A stretch of DNA of 7,516 nucleotides, from contig PBZZ01000012.1 in the NCBI GenBank assembly GCA_002730365.1, positions 13,811 to 21,326 on the forward strand, given 5' to 3'. Shown here piece by piece: positions 6,680 through 7,516 of this stretch (the stretch's first letter is position 1; each line of letters starts with the position of its first letter). The notes under the pieces were generated by a model that was not told where the DNA came from, ran no database searches, and was given only the letters and a program-made list of their open reading frames with translations. The translations under genes were made by a program, and so were the position numbers. Source of the stretch: Deltaproteobacteria bacterium. Its GTDB lineage: Bacteria > SAR324 > NAC60-12.

Positions 6680-6873
6680 CCCAACTCCCCGCGAAACAAG
6701 CGATCCACCTCATTGTTCCATGATTCTGTTTCTTGTGAATTTGATGGATTTGGACTTTCCGGCATCACCAAACCTTCTCGATTTTGAGCTTCTAGCAAAC
6801 GGCGAATAGCTTTCAGTTCTGAATTGTTTTGCTGTAAAGCTTGTAAAAGTGCTTTTAGGAGTTCTACTTCCAT
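6676..6873 (-). CDS. small coiled-coil-like protein, function unknown
   Basis: A 65-residue acidic protein that I do not recognise. Residues 1-31 (from MEVELLKALLQALQQ to RRLLEAQN) form a predicted amphipathic helix. Leucines recur at 3-4 residue spacing with charged and Gln/Asn residues between, as in a short coiled coil suited to dimerisation or to binding a partner. Residues 38-53 are rich in Pro, Ser and Asn and look like a flexible linker. The end (WNNEVDRLFRGELG) could form a second short helix. There is no signal peptide, membrane segment or metal motif. It lies 32 bases downstream of the fructosamine kinase-family gene on the same strand and is probably co-transcribed with it. It converges with glgA, overlapping by 4 bases. 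The ribosome-binding site is weak. The good helical pattern and tight fit between neighbours favour a real gene, but chance cannot be excluded. Confidence 0.55.
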   Translation of the reverse strand: MEVELLKALLQALQQNNSELKAIRRLLEAQNREGLVMPESPNPSNSQETESWNNEVDRLFRGELG

Positions 6874-6905
6874 TGACTGTACTCAGTTACTGTGACTTAG
6901 AAGAG

Positions 6906-7516
6906 TCATGAACGGGTGATCTCCCCGAGGCAGGATTCGACTGACTGCGTATAACTGTTACCGAAGAGATTGAAGTGATTCAGTAGGTGATAGAGTTGAT
7001 AGACTTTTTGTCTTCGAACAAAGCCTTCGCTTTTTGGTCTTATTTCGTGATAGGCATCATAGAACTTGGCGGGGAATCCTCCGAAAAGATAAGTCAACGA
7101 CAAATCTGCTTCTGCATCACCATAATATACAGCTGGGTCAATGACTACTGGATCACCATTGTTGCTGACCAAAACATTTCCGCTCCACAGATCTCCATGA
7201 AGCAAAGAAGCCTGCGGTGATGAGCCCTCTAACGTTGCTGACCAAAGGATCTCTAACTTCTGCCAAAGTAGTTTTATTTTGTTTGGGACACCACGCTGCA
7301 TTGCCATTTCCCATTGGGGTAACAGCCTGCTTTGCCAGAAAAAATCTTTCCAGTTTGATGTGCGATGATTTTTCTGTGGACTCCGGCCGATGAAATTATC
7401 TTGATGGAATCCAGGAATTTTCTGGGAATAAGCATGTAAATTAGCTAACTGCCGACCCAACTTTGACCAAAAATTTGTAGGGGGATTGGTGGCGGTGGGT
7501 ATGAATTCTAGAACAA
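6906..7516 (-). CDS. fructosamine kinase-family protein (5' end beyond window)
   Basis: Member of the fructosamine/ketosamine-3-kinase family (aminoglycoside-phosphotransferase fold). These enzymes phosphorylate sugar adducts on protein or free amines so that they break down, a repair of glycation damage in the cytoplasm. The visible 202 residues are the C-terminal two thirds of a protein usually about 290 long. In order: VLEFIP at 1-6 (kinase hinge region), LGRQLANLH at 19-27, DNFIGRSPQ at 39-47, the catalytic-loop motif LLHGDLWSGNV at 104-114 (Asp108 the likely base), VVIDPAVYYGDAEADL at 123-138 with the metal-binding Asp126, FGGFP at 144-148, and YQLYHLLNHFNLFG near the end. The TTG at 7458-7460 is not the start, because the family's conserved sequence continues upstream to the window edge. 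The stop is at 6906-6908. In some bacteria members of this family have been proposed to act on other ketosamines, so the exact substrate is open. Confidence 0.93.
   Translation of the reverse strand, partial: VLEFIPTATNPPTNFWSKLGRQLANLHAYSQKIPGFHQDNFIGRSPQKNHRTSNWKDFFWQSRLLPQWEMAMQRGVPNKIKLLWQKLEILWSATLEGSSPQASLLHGDLWSGNVLVSNNGDPVVIDPAVYYGDAEADLSLTYLFGGFPAKFYDAYHEIRPKSEGFVRRQKVYQLYHLLNHFNLFGNSYTQSVESCLGEITRS

Noticed and set aside
6893..6908. TGACT / AGTCA inverted repeat between the fructosamine kinase stop and the 65-residue ORF
   Set aside because: Only 5 bp with a 6-base loop and no T-run on the minus strand, so it is too weak to call a terminator.
6906..7460. Complete small kinase starting at TTG 7460
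   Set aside because: The frame stays open to the window edge, and the 18 upstream residues (VLEFIPTATNPPTNFWSK) fit the fructosamine kinase family, so the gene is cut by the edge and not truncated.
1..7516. Search for CRISPR arrays, tandem repeats, IS ends, tRNA genes, phage or defence genes
   Set aside because: None seen. Space between genes totals only a few hundred bases and the content is housekeeping metabolism.

Overview
The window looks like ordinary chromosome of a free-living Gram-negative-type bacterium. It is roughly 46% G+C by eye, and the genes are packed with gaps of 2 to 184 bases or small overlaps. Every recognisable gene is central metabolism: chorismate synthase, an atypical 6-phosphofructokinase, two glycogen-synthesis enzymes and a fructosamine kinase-family protein. 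The mix would fit a proteobacterium or a neighbouring phylum. I cannot fix the taxon from the sequence alone. I see no insertion sequence, phage gene, CRISPR array, tRNA or rRNA, and no sign of recent transfer.

Left part (1-2455, + strand): a short open frame, possibly the tail of an upstream gene, ends 2 bases before aroC (97-1191, last step of the shikimate pathway). After a 115-base gap come a 62-residue predicted membrane protein (1307-1495) and a DHH-family phosphoesterase (1499-2455). These two are in the same reading frame, separated only by a TAG stop and one codon. The DHH gene has no clear ribosome-binding site of its own, so the pair is probably translationally coupled.

Middle (2432-5219): pfkA (minus strand) runs convergently into the DHH gene and overlaps its 3' end by 24 bases. 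It is divergent from glgC (plus strand). The 184-base space between pfkA and glgC is the longest non-coding stretch and must hold the promoters for both directions. It contains an imperfect nested inverted repeat.

Right part (3990-7516): glgC and glgA form a tight pair with a 2-base gap, making ADP-glucose and polymerising it into alpha-1,4-glucan. On the opposite strand follow a 65-residue helical small protein of unknown function (6676-6873), overlapping glgA by 4 bases, and a fructosamine kinase-family gene whose 5' end lies beyond the right edge.

Functionally, the centre is a carbon-partitioning locus. Sugar phosphate is committed to glycolysis by PfkA or to storage by GlgC/GlgA, and the two branches are transcribed divergently from one shared control region. 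The fructosamine kinase fits loosely as repair of sugar-damaged amines. I did not find a new defence or mobile system. The least ordinary item is the in-frame small membrane ORF, TAG and DHH phosphoesterase arrangement.
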